A stretch of 64,000 nt of DNA. Source: Planctomycetota bacterium (GTDB taxonomy: Bacteria > Planctomycetota > UBA1135 > UBA2386). The first letter of the stretch is position 1, and each line of letters starts with the position of its first letter. The stretch is from the NCBI GenBank assembly GCA_016716265.1, contig JADJWQ010000001.1, forward strand, positions 1,612,001 through 1,676,000, given 5' to 3'. The notes beneath the pieces are model-generated. The model saw only the letters and a program-made list of their open reading frames with translations, had not been told where the DNA came from and did not search any database. Shown piece by piece: positions 63,258 through 64,000 of this stretch. The translations under genes were made by a program, and so were the position numbers.

Positions 63258-64000
63258 ATGCTCCGATTCAGCGAGGCGCGGTCTGCGGTGTGCGGGTGGC
63301 TCGTGATCGGTGCGTGCTCCGGCGTGGCCGACGCCCAGAACGACGTGTGGGTCATGCGCGAGGGCCTGGCGGGTCGGGCGGGCACCCGCGCGGTGTACGA
63401 CTCGGTGCGGCGGCGCGTCGTCGCGTTCGGCGGTGTGAGCAACCTCACGGGAGCGAGCACCAATACGACGCTGGAGTGGGACGGCCTGCGCTGGGAGCTC
63501 CGTGAGCCGGTGACGACCCCGCCCGCGAGCCGGGGAGCCGGGCTCGCGTTCGACGCCGCACGGCGCAAGGTCGTCCTGTTCGGCGGGCTGTCGTCCTCGC
63601 CGGTCAGCGCCGGCGACACCTGGCTCTGGGACGGCTTCGACTGGGGGCTGCGCACGGGGCCGGCGCCGGCGCAGCGCTCGTGGCATGCGATGACGTTCGA
63701 CCCCGTCCGGAGCCGGGTCGTGATGTTCGGTGGACGCGTTGCGGGGATTCCGGGCGACGTCGACGAGACCTGGGAATGGGACGGCGCGAGCTGGCGGCAA
63801 CGGAGCCCGTCGACCGTGCCGCCGGCGCGCGAGCAGGCCTGCATGGCGTGGGACAGCGTCAGCGCACGCGTGTTGATGTTCGGGGGAATCGGGCCCAGCG
63901 GCACTGCCCTCGACGACACCTGGGCGTGGGACGGGAACGACTGGACACGGCTGCTCCCGAGCCACGTCCCACCGGCCGGTTTCTCGCCGCAGGCCGCGGC
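63258..64000 (+). CDS. Kelch-repeat exported protein, 3'-truncated by the window edge
   Basis: The frame is open from ATG 63258 through the last base, 247 residues seen. A signal peptide (AVCGWLVIGACSGVADAQ) is followed by Kelch-like blades: VWVMREGLAGRAGTRAVYDS, VVAFGGVSN, WDGLRWELREP, VVLFGGLSSSP, WDGFDWGLRTGPAPAQRS, VVMFGGRVAG, WEWDGASWRQRSPST, VLMFGGIGPSG and WAWDGNDWTRLL, i.e. at least four blades of about 50 residues each. Such planctomycete proteins are external and of unknown binding partner. The rest of the protein lies beyond the window. Confidence 0.85.
   Translation, partial: MLRFSEARSAVCGWLVIGACSGVADAQNDVWVMREGLAGRAGTRAVYDSVRRRVVAFGGVSNLTGASTNTTLEWDGLRWELREPVTTPPASRGAGLAFDAARRKVVLFGGLSSSPVSAGDTWLWDGFDWGLRTGPAPAQRSWHAMTFDPVRSRVVMFGGRVAGIPGDVDETWEWDGASWRQRSPSTVPPAREQACMAWDSVSARVLMFGGIGPSGTALDDTWAWDGNDWTRLLPSHVPPAGFSPQAA

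Noticed and set aside
1..64000. tRNA, rRNA and CRISPR arrays
   Set aside because: No T-arm-like GGTTCGA signals with a matching cloverleaf, no rRNA-like conserved stretches, and the only tandem repeats (16 bp and 14 bp) have no spacers.

Overview
The window is about 70 percent G+C and reads as a chromosomal segment of a planctomycete (Planctomycetota). The reasons are: ECF sigma factors paired with a zinc-finger anti-sigma factor or with a serine/threonine kinase carrying TPRs; many very large secreted beta-rich proteins (SBBP, PPC, FIMAH, Kelch, CARDB-like); a recurring C-terminal beta module (intact at 1-2001, decayed near 38.7 kb and 55.6 kb); Uma2 nucleases; Tat-exported Gfo/Idh/MocA oxidoreductases; and a Lys/Ala-rich AT-hook protein. 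No rRNA, tRNA, CRISPR array or intact insertion sequence was seen.

Layout. 1-2001: C-terminal part of a secreted protein, closed by a strong hairpin. 2.0-4.28 kb: a gene graveyard with a DruA-like fragment, a decayed ISKra4-type transposase and a parvulin C-terminus. 4.28-10.02 kb: ECF sigma factor, anti-sigma factor and a 1260-residue TPR-CHAT (caspase-like) protein in one operon. 10.1-13.1 kb: SBBP-repeat exoprotein. 13.1-15.9 kb: a decayed IS66 transposase, an intact hdhA-type dehydrogenase and a decayed ELWxxDGT-repeat protein. 15.9-21.6 kb (minus): a small membrane protein, a Na+/solute symporter and a GT39-like glycosyltransferase, preceded by an MFS carrier coupled to a membrane-anchored binding-protein-like gene. 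21.7-27.8 kb: UDP-galactopyranose-mutase-like flavoprotein, an exported unknown, then thyA-folA-esterase. 27.8-35.0 kb (minus): P1 peptidase and a ~2000-codon DUF4011-type helicase/nuclease interrupted by one frameshift. 35-41 kb: small membrane protein, histone-H1-like protein, lipase, Gfo/Idh oxidoreductase, NicO-like carrier, FAD oxidoreductase. 40.96-49.2 kb: one 2753-residue exoprotein. 49.4-53.5 kb: DUF4185-like and GH5-like secreted proteins and a small kinase. 53.7-55.0 kb: tandem Uma2 duplicates. 56-60.1 kb: kinase-TPR and its ECF sigma factor. 60.2-64 kb: FIMAH propeller protein and the start of a Kelch protein.

The best candidates for new biology are the giant exoprotein (40963-49224), whose C-terminal quarter has a polymorphic-toxin-like layout (a PT-TG-like pre-toxin segment, then an unrecognised 330-residue domain), and the sigma/anti-sigma/TPR-CHAT operon, a plausible self-contained stress or death switch. 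Several coding remnants and a 34-bp repeated hairpin lie in stretches that an ORF caller would leave blank.
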